From assembly GCF_963924675.1 (NCBI RefSeq), contig NC_089232.1, positions 53,196,759 to 53,260,758 on the forward strand: a stretch of DNA of 64,000 nt, given 5' to 3'. Each line of letters begins with the position of its first letter. Positions within the stretch are counted from its first letter, which is position 1. Below the pieces are notes generated by a model, which was given only the letters and a program-made list of their open reading frames with translations, did no database searches and had not been told where the DNA came from. The stretch comes from Phocoena phocoena. Taxonomy: Eukaryota; Chordata; Mammalia; Artiodactyla; Phocoenidae. Below, in pieces: positions 47,601 to 58,268 of the stretch. Made by a program: the position numbers and the translations under genes.

Positions 47601-48899
47601 GAAGCCCGTCTAGGGAGCTCTTTGGCGTAGCTGGATTCAGAAATGTTTCCTCAGCATTAGCGCAGGAACAAGTAAAACACTGAGCAGCTGCTGTGTGCTG
47701 TAATACCTGGCTTGGCCACGAGGGTGACACCGGGGAGAGCAAGAGAGGCCACCATGAATGCAGCATCCGGCGCTGAAGACAAGCCACTGAGCCCTCAAAA
47801 GACGGCTTATGTAACAAGGCATCTTTTGCTAAGAATCAGTACATGTTGAAAAGAACTCAGAGGAGAGAAGGATGGGCCTTAACTAATGGATGAGAGATTC
47901 TTCTAGAGAGAAAAGAAGCCTTGAGAATGCTTCGTCTTGTCCTCTTTGGCATCCTGGGAATATCCCCTGCCCCAGAATGTCTGGCCAGATGTGCCCACGT
48001 TCGAAGAAGCACAGGATCCTCCATGTTGCTCTGCCTAAACGATCTGAGGGAACGTTTCCAGATTAAACTGGCTTCGAGGAAAGCTATCTTTAGTCAGGTA
48101 AAATTTTGTCTTTCATGTCCCAAGTCTGTAGGCCCTGACACCACGCAGAGTGGGGTAAGTTACTGCCTGTGAATGCGTAGTCCCGAGCATTTTATCCTTC
48201 TGGAGGTACTTCATTTTTTAAAAATTATCTAATGTCATCATATGATTCAATTTCTTGGCTCCTGCCGGAAAAAGCCTGGGATCTCCTCTGAGGGAATTTC
48301 TTGTTGATAGCTGAGGCCTTCAGACTGGGACCGAGCCACACGTCCTGTCTCCACTGCAGCCCTGGGGTTCAAGCTGCAGCCAACAGGGAGGATTTGAGTT
48401 ACGACTTAAAGAGCACAGATGACATTTTTTACATATCCGAGCATTACTGTTGTTGCCTGAAAAACCTCTCCAGGCGTTTCCCTGTGTGGATATTACACGA
48501 CAAGGGCCCCGTCCTGCAGAGTTACTTCCAAACTGAGCAATTTCTGAAGGTCACAGTGAAGCTGGAGGTCTAGAGGAAGCTACACTAACAGCGAGGGGGC
48601 GTAGTGTGTCTACAAGCTGGAAGCATTTCTGGGAAAAGCTAGCTTATTAGCTATTCAAGTAAAACTAGGGATAAACATAAAGAGACACAGACTGACCGAG
48701 GCAAAGGCTATAAGGAAATACAGCAACATTTTACAGCACCGTCTTTCTTTGTGAAAATAGTGTATGATGGGTGATGTCGATTTTTTCTCTTCATACTTTG
48801 CTGCGGTGCAAATTGATAATTAGAAAAAAATGATAGAAATTGATCATTAGAAAAATTCTCAATAACTGTTCATTTTCAAATAAAAATATAAATGTTCTT
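47601..48899. other. Single-copy non-coding DNA
   Basis: An 83-codon frame at 47921-48172 starts with a hydrophobic, signal-like stretch (MRMLRLVLFGILGIS) but shows no further support. Nothing else recognised. Confidence 0.35.
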
Positions 48900-49110
48900 T
48901 TGAATCTAAACCACTTGGGAGCTCGGTTCTGTATTCTCTTGGGCAAGTTACTCACCCTTTCTAAGTTTCAGTTTTCTCATCTGTAAATTGAAAACTAATA
49001 CCACCAACCTCAAAGGGTCAGTATGAGCATTAAGTAAAGTGAGCCAAGTAAAGCTGTTAGGGGAGCACCTGGCCCTTGGTAAATCTCAATAAGTTTTAGT
49101 TGTTTATGAT
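48900..49110 (+). repeat. MIR SINE
   Basis: cttgggcaagttactcaccc, ttttctcatctgtaaattga and agcacctggcccttggtaaa followed by ctcaataagttttagttg span the MIR core to its tail. Confidence 0.85.
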
Positions 49111-49386
49111 CATCCCTGGCTTCTTGGAATATAGAATGCGGAGTTGGTGCCATCCCTCCTGGATAACAAAGGGAGAGTAATTCAGGCAGGCTCAGGTGGG
49201 ACAGGAGAGAGTCCAGGGCTCTTCAGCACAATGATAATGAGGTCTTTTGTTCCCAAACAGGCAGAGCCAAACCACGCTAATATGAGAAATAGTCTTCTCA
49301 CCATGTGAGAGTATGCTATAGTGCCTTTAAACGTTTCAAGTATTGCCTTACTTAGGTGTTGACTTTCTAGTAAGAAAAATAGCCGT

Positions 49387-49745
49387 GGACTTCCCTGGTG
49401 GCGCAGTGGTTAAGAATCCGCCTGCCAATGCAGGGGACACGGGTTCGAGCCCTGGTCCGGGAAGATCCCACATGCCACGGAGCAACTAAGCCCGTGTGCC
49501 ATAACTACTGAGCCTGCACTCTAGAGCCCGCGAGCCACAACTACTGAGCCTGCGTGCTGCAACTACTGAAGCCTGTGAACCTAGAGCCCATGCTCCGCAA
49601 CAAGAGAAGCCACCACAGTGAGAAGCCCACGCACCGCAACCAAGAGTAGCCCCCACTCACCGCAACTAGAGAAAGCCCGCACACAGCAACGAAGACCCAA
49701 CGCAGCCAAAAAGTTAATAAATGAATAAATTTATTTTTTAAAAAA
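49387..49745 (+). mobile_element. CHR SINE, long form, full length
   Basis: Starts ggacttccctggtggcgcag, with the tRNA-like head, internal CTACTGAGCC repeats and the long 3' domain (gcaacgaagacccaacgcag), ending in an A/T-rich tail. No clear target-site duplication was found, which suggests age. Confidence 0.95.
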
Positions 49746-49849
49746 AGTTTCGTAAGGAACAAGGTACTAAGAGGCAGAATTTCCTCTTTTTGTTGGAAGA
49801 AGGAACTGTTGAAGGAAAAACAGCGACACCTGACTCAGAAACTTTAAGA

Positions 49850-50345
49850 AGATGGTGGCAGAGATTGCTAGTTGGCCCCCAATATCCATCTCTTCTTCTT
49901 GCTTTAGTAACAGATTTCTGAATTTTAACTGAGCACGTGGGTGCCCAGAATAAGGACTACATTTCTCAGCATCCCTGGTATGGCAGTGAAACATTGTGTG
50001 ACTAGGTTTTGGCCAATAGGATGTGAGCAGAAGTCATATGTGCAACTTCTGGGTCATGTCCCTAGAAAGAAGGAGTATGGCCTCATCTTTTCCTTTGATC
50101 CCCCTTTCCACTGGCTAGACTGTAGAACGTGATGGCAGGAGAGCTGGAGTGGCTCCTAGACCACAAAGGGGAAGGTGTTATTTTGAGGATAGGATAGCAG
50201 AGCAGCAAGACAGGAGTCAGTTTCACACACTGTAAAGCTGTCATAATAGCTAGGGACTGTTCATGCTCAGACTGCTAGAGAAAAATAAACTCCCATCTTG
50301 TTTAAGCCACTGTTATTTTGGAGTTTATTACAGGAGCCAGACCTG
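49850..50345 (+). repeat. Old LTR/MaLR-like repeat
   Basis: ggttttggccaataggatgt, gtgcaacttctgggtcatgt and aataaactcccatcttgttt with aagccactgttattttggag match, in order, an LTR-type mammalian repeat with a poly-A signal (aataaa) near its end. No flanking duplication seen; subfamily uncertain. Confidence 0.5.
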
Positions 50346-51794
50346 TATTTGACTTAATACAGGGAACAAGAGGAATAAAGACAAGAAACTGGATTTGGAA
50401 GAGGAAAGTTAGGAGTGCAAGAATGTCCATGGAGGACCTTCCTTTCAGAAGCCTCAGCCTGGAAGGGCCCTTGTTTCAGAATAAGGAACTGATTGAACCA
50501 TTTGGAGATTCAGTCCTTGTCCCCATACTTTATATTACTCACCAAACCTGCCCAACCACAAAGAAGAACTTTGTATACCTGAGCCTATTTGGTCTGGTGG
50601 GATTTTGTAGGACAAGTTGGTCCAGGGAAATAGAAGTCTTTTCTGCCCTTTAGATAAAGCAGTACTCCCCAAAGTATAAACCGTAAACCAGTGCCAGCCT
50701 TCAAACTGTTTGTAATCATCTTCCATGAGATAAGTATGAGAATTCAGGGTAAGCACTCAGCAAGTTTTATAGCCATCTGACATAGCTGCAACATCTGAGC
50801 ACTTGGTTATTTTCTAGTAATTCACTTTTATTATATTTGACAAAAATATTATTCTGCAGTGGATTGGAAATAAAAATACTGGTTCCTTACTGCAGATGGT
50901 TTGAGACGGTGGAAGGAGAGCTAAAAATGCTTTAAGAAGGTACTCTAGTTATGAGAATTCCTTGATGATTCCCACAAGTCACTGAGGTATGACAGCTGAA
51001 AGACAAACGTAAACAGCCCTGCCTCTCTTACATTTGCTCAGCTCAGGACGATGCCATCACTAGCAGGCAGAAGGTAAAGCAGAATTCATTATCAAACATC
51101 CTCAGCTAGCCAAGCACGCTGAGTCCATGCTAAACTATAATTTTCGAAAAGGTAAAATCATGACCTTTCTCCAAATACAGAATGAACATGTGTCAAGGGT
51201 TTTATTTAAATCATTAAGTGAGAGAACCAGTAAGATGTTAAAACTAATTCAAAGAAGAATTTAAAGAACAGGCATACATGTACAGGTAATCAGAAATGAA
51301 TTTGCTAGCTACTTGCAAAACTGGTTAACAGCCTGTAACACAACAAAGTGTGTTATTCGGGATCACTTTGTCAGTAGGGTTGAAATAACTGTGTCACTAC
51401 TGGACAAAATGTCTTTGATTCCTATAGATTAGAATCATTTTCAGCTATAAATCCTCTACCACTTTACTTGTATCCCTAGAATTGTTAATTAGCCTAATCA
51501 TTAGCGTCAAAGCTGAATCCCTTTGAGTCAGATAATCCCTAGAGGGTCCACTAGACAACAGACTCCATTCAAAGCAACCCAGGAAAGCACACTCTTGTCC
51601 ATTTCCAAGAGTGGGACAATTTTTCCTGAAACTTAGAATATACAAAGCAACTAAAAACAAACAACCCTTCCTTTTCAAGGAGAGCTCTCACCTGAAGTCT
51701 GCAGTAGTGCGGGAATTCAGGAGTAGCCCCTCTGCCTATTCACCCCATCCCCCAGCTCCCCAGTCGACCACTGAGGATCCATTTAGGACCCGAA
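50346..51794. other. Single-copy non-coding DNA
   Basis: Nothing recognised. A 111-codon frame (50318-50653) begins in the LTR-like repeat and has no domain. Confidence 0.35.
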
Positions 51795-51949
51795 TGCGGA
51801 GCACAGGGTCCGGACGCGCAGGCTCAGCGGCCAGGGCTCACGGGCCCAGCCGCTCCGCGGCATGTGGGATCTTCCCGGACCGGGGCACGAACCCGTGTCC
51901 CCTGCATCGGCAGGCGGACTCTCAACCACCGCGCCACCTGGGAATTCCC
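51795..51949 (-). mobile_element. CHR SINE lacking its 3' end and tail
   Basis: Reads in reverse from tgcggagcacagggtccgga to gcgccacctgggaattccc. The A-tail and about 45 bases of the 3' end (the gaggcccgcgtaccgc part) are missing. Retroposition normally loses the 5' end, so loss of the 3' end points to a later deletion. No target duplication found. Confidence 0.9.
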
Positions 51950-53369
51950 CCACAAGTCCTTTGATCATGGCTCTTGATCAAAAAGAGCCAGGGGGCCACC
52001 CCTCTTTCTATCATGAGGAAACCAAATCACTAATGTCTGTAGATCCTCTCCACTTTAATCCTTTGTCCCCTGATCCTTGAGTCCTGTAGCCTCTCCCTAG
52101 CCTCTGATGAACGTTAAGTAGCTTGCATTTCTATCTCATTCCATTCTGAGCAGGTTGGGGCCTTTAGCTCCTAGAGGTGGAACCTTTGCAAGAAAATCTA
52201 GCGTCATTTTGCTAAGAGCTCTGATGATCAAATTTCTTGAGTTGCGTTACCAAATGCCCTTTTCACTGTGCATACCAGGTCCCTTGAGGTAGCACGGAAG
52301 GCTTCTGTGGAAGGATCTGGAGTTTATGCAGCTCTTGTACTCTACATTTGTGTCTCTACTGCCACACAACAGAAATACCAGCATCCATAAACCCCCTCTT
52401 GTCACTCTCACTTCCTCCTATCAGGACAGTGGTCCTATCAAGTCCTGATGCTCCCCAGCTGCCGGACCCCCTCGACTCCTCTAAGGGAAGTTAGATCGTG
52501 GTCTTATTTCATGGTATTTCTGGGAAGACACGTGAAGCCCCACTGACCAGTTTATCTTCCAAACGAGGCTTATTTCACCAAACTTTGAAAGTTTCAGTCA
52601 GAGCTGCCACCATAATTAATACCGTGTAACACAAACCTACAAGTGCACTCTGTTACCATCTTCAGAACACGCCTAATGGAAGTGGCTTCCAGGAAGACTG
52701 AGAGGCACAAAATTATTATTTCTGACCATCACATTGGCATTTGTGCTAACACTGGCTAACTGCTCAGCCGCAGATAGAGTTTAAAAGAACATGAAGGCGC
52801 CTGTGAATTACTCTCTAGATGTCAGGTGAAGGTTATTAACCTGATGGTAATAAATTCTTAAAGAGGCAAATTGCTTGCATATTTCAAATCAGACATAAGC
52901 GGCAGTGTATGCGTTCAGCAGCCTCTATAGGTGAGTTCCCATTTCTGAGAAATATTTTCTGTCCCAGTGCTTTCCAAAACAACACCAGAGTATATGGCTT
53001 TCAAAGGCAGCAATGTCAGCTTCCAAGCAGATTCACAAAAGAAAAGGGAGGGAGCCACGTTTTATATTTAGTTTTTCTTTGGTCCTGTCTTTACACTGTG
53101 AAGACACCTTGTTGAAAACTGATAATATAAACAAATCTTGCAGAAATTGTTGCAATTCGTATTTAACTTATACCGTAGTACCTTGCATATGAACCTGAGG
53201 TGCTGGGCAGAAATTCTTAATTTGTACTTGTATTTTATTTCTGTCAACTAGATTATAATTTCACTCAAGGAAACAAACCCATTTTCTCTTTCTTTTGAAT
53301 TTTTCATTCATACCTGATAGAGTTCTGCATCTACTACGTGTACCATTAATTAGTAAATGCTGTTAATTG
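51950..53369. other. Single-copy non-coding DNA
   Basis: No repeat, exon or promoter recognised. Confidence 0.35.
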
Positions 53370-53790
53370 GAAGGGATGCTCTCAACAGCTCATAACAAAG
53401 TGCAAAACTAAAAGCGGCTTAAAAAAACATGGGAATTTATCAGCTCGCATAGCAAGAAGTTGAAAGGCTGGGCAGGAGCAGGATTGGTCGATGAAGAGAC
53501 TCGGTCATGACATTAGGACCCAGGTTCTCTCCACTTTTCTGCTCCATCATCTTCCGCGTGTGGATTCTCTCATTTGCCACACTCCACACCCAAATGCCGG
53601 AAATGCCATTTCTCTTTGCTCTTCTCTTGAGGAGGAAAATATTTCCCAGAAGCCTCAGGTCAACGTCCCCTCAGGCCCCACTGGTCAGGACTGGGTCACA
53701 TGACCAGACCGAGGCAGCCATTTTGAACTCTATGGCGGGAGATCACCACCGGTAACCGGAAAGCGGTAGAGAGTTGCTATTGGAGAAGCC
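53370..53790. repeat. Old interspersed repeat, unclassified
   Basis: agcggcttaaaaaaacatgg, ggacccaggttctctccact and tcccagaagcctcaggtcaa with actgggtcacatgacca follow a mammal-wide repeat I remember by phrase but cannot name safely. Confidence 0.45.
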
Positions 53791-54602
53791 ACCAAGAGTC
53801 TGTCACTCTGTGTGCAAAGGATGTCTCTAGTGTGAGGCGAGTGGCAACAGTGGGGGAAAAGGCTTCAGAAGTTGTGTGGTGGGGAAATAAGTTGGGAATC
53901 GTGGATACTAAGGACCTAGCTTGAAGAAAATTCCCCAACCCCTCCAGGCTTGAAAACTTGTAAGTAAAGACACTACAGAAAACAGTAGAGTATCAAGTTT
54001 GCCCTGTAGCAAGTTCTGTTTACTACTCCGTTCTGTAAATTGGCTAAAACAATTGGAAAAGGCTGCAATCATCATGGTCACCCTTGACATACTGACTGCT
54101 ATACATATGTGTTCCATTATCAAGGCCCAACTTCATAAAAGCATGACGTAGTTTGCAGCCAATCTTGCTTGCAAATGAAATGTGTAATAGTTATTTGAAA
54201 AGATACAGAGCAAATGACAATTTGCTTACATATGGTATGATGTAATTGTACCACATTATAAAAAGGCAGAATGGCTGGCAGTCTAATGAAGCCACCAGCT
54301 GAAAGAATTAGCCTCTCTTCAATGTATGCACGTAACAACATTAAGTGTCCAGATTAATTAAGACAGAAGGATCTGGGTATTTGGTAGTCTGGAGGGAGGA
54401 GTCCTAAATTACCTCTAAGTAACTGAAATTGACAAAATATATATAACGTTAACATGTCATATATAACATAATATATATAGCATATACATTACATAGATTA
54501 AAATAGTGACACTTCAACTTATAACAAATTACTTTCCTCTTATTTCTCCTTTACATTAGTTAGATATATCAGCTTATGTTATTAAGATAAAAGACAAAAA
54601 CC
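53791..54602. other. Single-copy AT-rich DNA
   Basis: Includes an AT-rich low-complexity patch at about 54437-54490 (atatataac repeats). No exon. Confidence 0.4.
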
Positions 54603-54700
54603 TGGGCTTCCCTGGTGGCGCAGTGGTTGAGAGCCTGTGCTCCGCTATGGGAGAGGCCACAACAGTGAGAGGCCCGCGTACCGCAAAAAAAAAAAAAAAA
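54603..54700 (+). mobile_element. CHR SINE with large internal deletion
   Basis: The head gggcttccctggtggcgcag and ggttgagag join directly to cctgtgctccgctatgggag and the normal end gaggcccgcgtaccgc plus a long A tail. About 110-130 internal bases are missing, including the B-box, so it could not be transcribed by Pol III. The word gag lies at both edges of the deletion in intact copies. The flanks (agataaaagacaaaaacct before, agataaaaacct after) suggest a target duplication that has since changed. Confidence 0.93.
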
Positions 54701-55884
54701 AAGATAAAAACCTGTGCAATCATTCTAATAATGTAGGTTGATAGGTTTGACATATAGAAATCAATGCCAGAGGAAACGTATTGCCACCAATGCAAATAGA
54801 ATAGAAGTATCCGTGTGAAGCAAAAGGACGTTATATTTGCTAGACTCCTGCAGACCGGAGGCTCATCTCCCTGTATTACGTGGCTTTTCTGGGACATCCC
54901 TCTCAAAAGCAGAGTTTTCTTAGGCGTTACACACTCACGACAGGCTAAATCCTTCGGAAAACCTTGGTGCCTCTGTGGGGAGCTTCACAAAGCTGTTAAG
55001 CGTTCATTGCTCTTAAAGTATTTGGAAAAGTCAACACCTGAATTCCAGTCAGCTGGGGCTGCCTTGAGCAGCTGAGAACGAGATGGCTCCCGCGGGAGGA
55101 GCACATAGACCCTCCTCGGCCCTCCTTCCCACACCACCTCTAGGCAACTCATGATGTCCAACACACTTAGCACACGAGAGAGACCTCCTGGCCCCCCTCC
55201 CTTCCTTCCTCCTTCCATTCTGTGAATGGCACCTACATATAGGTCCTCAGGTACAGAGGGGGCAGGGATGAAAGAGAAGGCCTGGCCACCGTCCTCATCC
55301 CAAGAGCTCAGAGAAAACAAAACCACTCACAAGCCACACATGGTGGGCAAACTGAACTGTGTCGGTAGCCATAGTAAGAGTTTGAAGGTCTTGGCTGCCC
55401 CTGGGTTTTCTCCCAGAGATGACTTGTATCCTACTCTTGACCCAAACCAGAACACTCTCAGCGGGCAGAAGCAGCTGTGCGTGAGGGTGGAGAGCTCGAA
55501 AAAACCACCACCATTCTCTGAATTTAGAGCTCCCCCGGGCAACAGCGGAGTAAATATTGTCATGGAGAGGCTGTGATTCCTCCCGAGCACACCCAGGGTA
55601 GAATTGCAGGCAGGCCTTAGTCACGCTGCATGACGATGGGGTGAGATAAACACAGAGACTCTGTGTTTAACATTTCCGTCCGTGGGGCCGCTGGGGCCTC
55701 TTCTGAGGGCACAGCGCTCTAGCCCTGCCAGCATTCCTTTTTTCCCATCCCTCCTCTCAGCCAGCAAGGAAGGAGCTGGACGCTATGTACTTCCTCCCTT
55801 ACACCACCATCCCCAGCCCACTGAGGGCTCGGAGCTGTGGGTGGTGAGTTAATGTGCCGGGCCCAAGCCAGGCAGAGCTCCTGG
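54701..55884. other. Single-copy non-coding DNA
   Basis: Frames of 109-116 codons lie on opposite strands over 54985-55624, typical shadows, with no domain. No repeat assigned. Confidence 0.35.
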
Positions 55885-56235
55885 ATTGCTGCAGGGCAGG
55901 CTTCATGGGTTCAAGGCCTGTGCAGTGCAGGGCCCTGCCCGTTTTTTTTTTTGTTTTTTTTTTGGAGTAAATGCATTTATTGATACACATGTTACATAGT
56001 TCAAGGAACTGAGCTGTAATACAAAAGCAGTTTTCTTTTGGGTATCACCATGCTCCGTGTAAACACTGAACTGTCAGGACCGTCCACAGGAAGCGCTCCA
56101 GGTGCTTACATGGGCCCACACTTGGTTTAATGCCCTGCTGTGACGTTCTTAAAATTATCACGGAGCCTCACATTTTCATTTTGCACGGGGCTTCTCAAAT
56201 TATGCGGCCTGTCCTATTTGCCACATGGTCCTTAG
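55885..56235. repeat. Old mammal-wide repeat split by a retrocopy
   Basis: The left part, gcaggcttcatgggttcaag and gtgcagtgcagggccctgcc, and the right part, cacttggtttaatgccctgc with cattttcattttgcacgggg, belong to one GC-rich mammalian repeat (family not named). The sequence between them (about 55940-56098) is foreign to it. Confidence 0.5.
55940..56098 (-). pseudogene. Truncated retrocopy of an mRNA 3' end
   Basis: On the minus strand this reads as the tail of a transcript: a 3'-UTR-like sequence, a perfect AATAAA signal (complement of tttatt at 55976-55981), about 12 bases of spacer, then a poly-A tract seen here as T11-G-T10. That layout is the signature of L1-driven retroposition of a processed RNA, 5'-truncated to about 135 bases plus tail. 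It contains no coding sequence, so the source gene cannot be named by eye. A target-site duplication was not clear, perhaps because the host repeat is so decayed. A tRNA-type SINE is excluded because no A or B box is seen. Confidence 0.55.
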
Positions 56236-57109
56236 AGGGATGGGGCCCTTTCCTCCCACTGTCTCCAGAAAGGGCAGCTCCCCCATTTCCAACTTTCATT
56301 TCATAGACCTGTTAAATCATCCAAGGCACACTCCCAGGCCGACACGGTGGGAGGCGGGAAACTGTCCGGACTGCCAGTTATGGGGAGAAAAATGAGACAG
56401 ACGCAGGCTCTGGCTGTCCAACCCTCACCCTCCCACCAGGCTCTTCCCAGCCCAAGAGCTTCCACCCCACTTCCCTGAGAGGTCCCTCCTCTTGGTCAGT
56501 CAGCATGTACTTACTGCTTACAGCTGTCGAGGGCTCTCTGTGTGAGAGGTAAGATGGCATCTTAGCATCAAGGGTGGTAATATCTACCTCGCTGGATGAC
56601 ACCTGACAAATGTATGGGATATGCTGAGTGCCAAGGACCAGTGGTAATAAAGAGATCAGAGAAGGAAGAGCTTGGCATGGGCTGGAATGGCCAGAACTTC
56701 ATGGACAAGGTCACGCTCTTACCTTATCTCCATCTCTTCCCACAGCCTAACCCCTAACCCTAGCCCACTCTCTCAAAAAAACATGCCACTGCTAACAAGA
56801 AGGAGGTGGGGAGAGGGTTGGGAGAGGATCTGAATGTCCCCACCTCCAGGAAATAAAACAACGGCCACCATGGTCCCTACTGGTGCAGACGGATGAAGGG
56901 AAGCTCCTTCTTTTTATAAATGATTAACCCAGTAGCATCTCATTCAGAGGAGAACAGTTAATTTTGGTGAAGAGGAAGTGAGAGCCCATAAGATGGGTGA
57001 TGCTGGGAAGCTACTACTGGATCACGGAGGCCTGCCTCCCAATAATGCTTACGTCTTTATACCGGCAGCACAAATTCTCTGTACCACATGATTTAGGATA
57101 GAGTTAATT
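56236..57109. other. Single-copy non-coding DNA
   Basis: Nothing recognised beyond small purine-rich patches. Confidence 0.35.
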
Positions 57110-57183
57110 TATTCACTATATACCAGAGACGAGGCAAAGGGCTTAGTGTAGGTGAGCCCTTGTAGACCTCTCATCTGTATAAG

Positions 57184-57266
57184 TATGGGGTTGGCCAAAA
57201 AGTTCATTCGGGTTTTTCCATACGATGGTGTGAAAAACCCGAACGAACTTTTTGGCCAACCCCATA
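57184..57266. mobile_element. Mariner-derived hairpin MITE, near-perfect palindrome
   Basis: Two 35-base arms pair with a single mismatch (57206 with 57244) around a 13-base loop (57219-57231). The left arm reads ggggttggccaaaaagttca and the right arm is its complement. The outer TA on each side (57184-57185 and 57265-57266) is the TA target site used by mariner. The end sequence matches the mariner element of cattle and relatives as I recall it. RNA copies would fold into a precursor-like hairpin of about 80 bases; the bovine miR-2284/2285 families are, from memory, built on this same element. Confidence 0.88.
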
Positions 57267-57275
57267 GATACTATT

Positions 57276-57598
57276 TGTTATGCACTGAATGTGTGTGCCC
57301 CTTCAAAGTTCACTGAAGCCCAGTCCCCAATGTGGAGGGTAGAACCCTCATGAATGGAATTAGTGCCCTTGTAAAAGAGACTCCAGAGAGCTCTCTCACG
57401 CCATTCTGCCACGTGAGAACGCTGCAAGAAAATGGCTGTCTGTGAACCAGGAAGCAGGTCCTCAGCAGACACTGAGTCTGCCGGCACCTTGATCCTAGAT
57501 TTCTCAGCCTCCAGGACTATGAGAAATAAACGTTTGTTGTTTAAGCTACCCAGTCTATGGTATTTTTGTTATAGCAGCCTGAACTGACTAAGATACTC
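57276..57598 (+). mobile_element. Solitary MLT1/MaLR-type LTR
   Basis: It starts TGTTATGCACTGAATGTGTG and runs through cagcctccaggactatgaga, aataaacgtttgttgtttaa and the tail agctacccagtctatggtat, the full order of an ERVL-MaLR LTR. Five-base duplications, ctatt (57271-57275 and 57599-57603), fit this group and sit inside a MIR. No internal retroviral sequence remains, as expected after LTR-LTR recombination. It is non-coding. Confidence 0.88.
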
Positions 57599-57735
57599 CT
57601 ATTTAATTTACAAATGAGGAAACTGAGGCATGGAGAGGGTAAGTAACTTGCCCACAGTCCCTCAGATACAAGGTTGTAGAGCCAAGATTTGAACCCTGGC
57701 AGTTTGGCACAGAGCTCATCTCCCAAATTATCTAC

Positions 57736-58268
57736 AACCCTTGCCTCGCCATCTCACACACCTTCCTTCCACCAGAGCGTAAAATAAGTGCTTTATTTCG
57801 ACTGACTGGTTCACTAGAGAAATGAGAGGGAGAGTTGGAAATTCAGGACCAATCTGTGGCCCTCTCTACAGACCTCTTCTCTTGAGTTGGTTGAGGGAGG
57901 GGTGGTCTTCAGGTGCTCGAACCCACCGAGAAAGTTTCTATCCATTCTAATGTCAGCTCAGTTAAATGTGGGATTTGAAGATTCCACCAAATGTGGAGTA
58001 TCTTAGAAGCACCCTCGAAGATGCTAGGAAGCATTTGCAAATCTCCACGGACCTTGTTGCCTGTGGTTGAACATTAGTCACTTACTCGTTCCAAGAGAAA
58101 AGTTCTCGGATAAGGCTTGCCAACGTAGGACCCGTCCTCCCCTTGGTTATTATAACCTCTCATTGTCCCAGGGTTTCCTCAGCCAGTGTGTTCTGACCTG
58201 ATAGATGAGTAGAAAGGGCGATGGAAGAGTCAATGCAACTCGCTCCTTTGGACTCCTTGGGCCAATAG
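57736..58268. other. Single-copy non-coding DNA
   Basis: No repeat or exon recognised. Confidence 0.35.

Larger units (their letters stand above)
57110..57735 (-). repeat. MIR SINE split by two later insertions
   Basis: MIR pieces lie at 57110-57183 (accagagacgaggcaaaggg), 57267-57275 (gatactatt) and 57599-57735 (caaatgaggaaactgaggca). Removing the two insertions and one copy of each target duplication restores a continuous antisense MIR (aagta + gatactatt + taatttacaaatgagg), which confirms both insertion boundaries. Confidence 0.8.

Noticed and set aside
49387..49745. Bov-B or Bov-tA element (which would suggest a ruminant)
   Set aside because: The sequence is the CHR long form throughout, and no BovB-type part was found anywhere in the window.
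57276..57598. Intact endogenous retrovirus
   Set aside because: Only a single LTR is present; no internal sequence, primer-binding site or coding frame remains.
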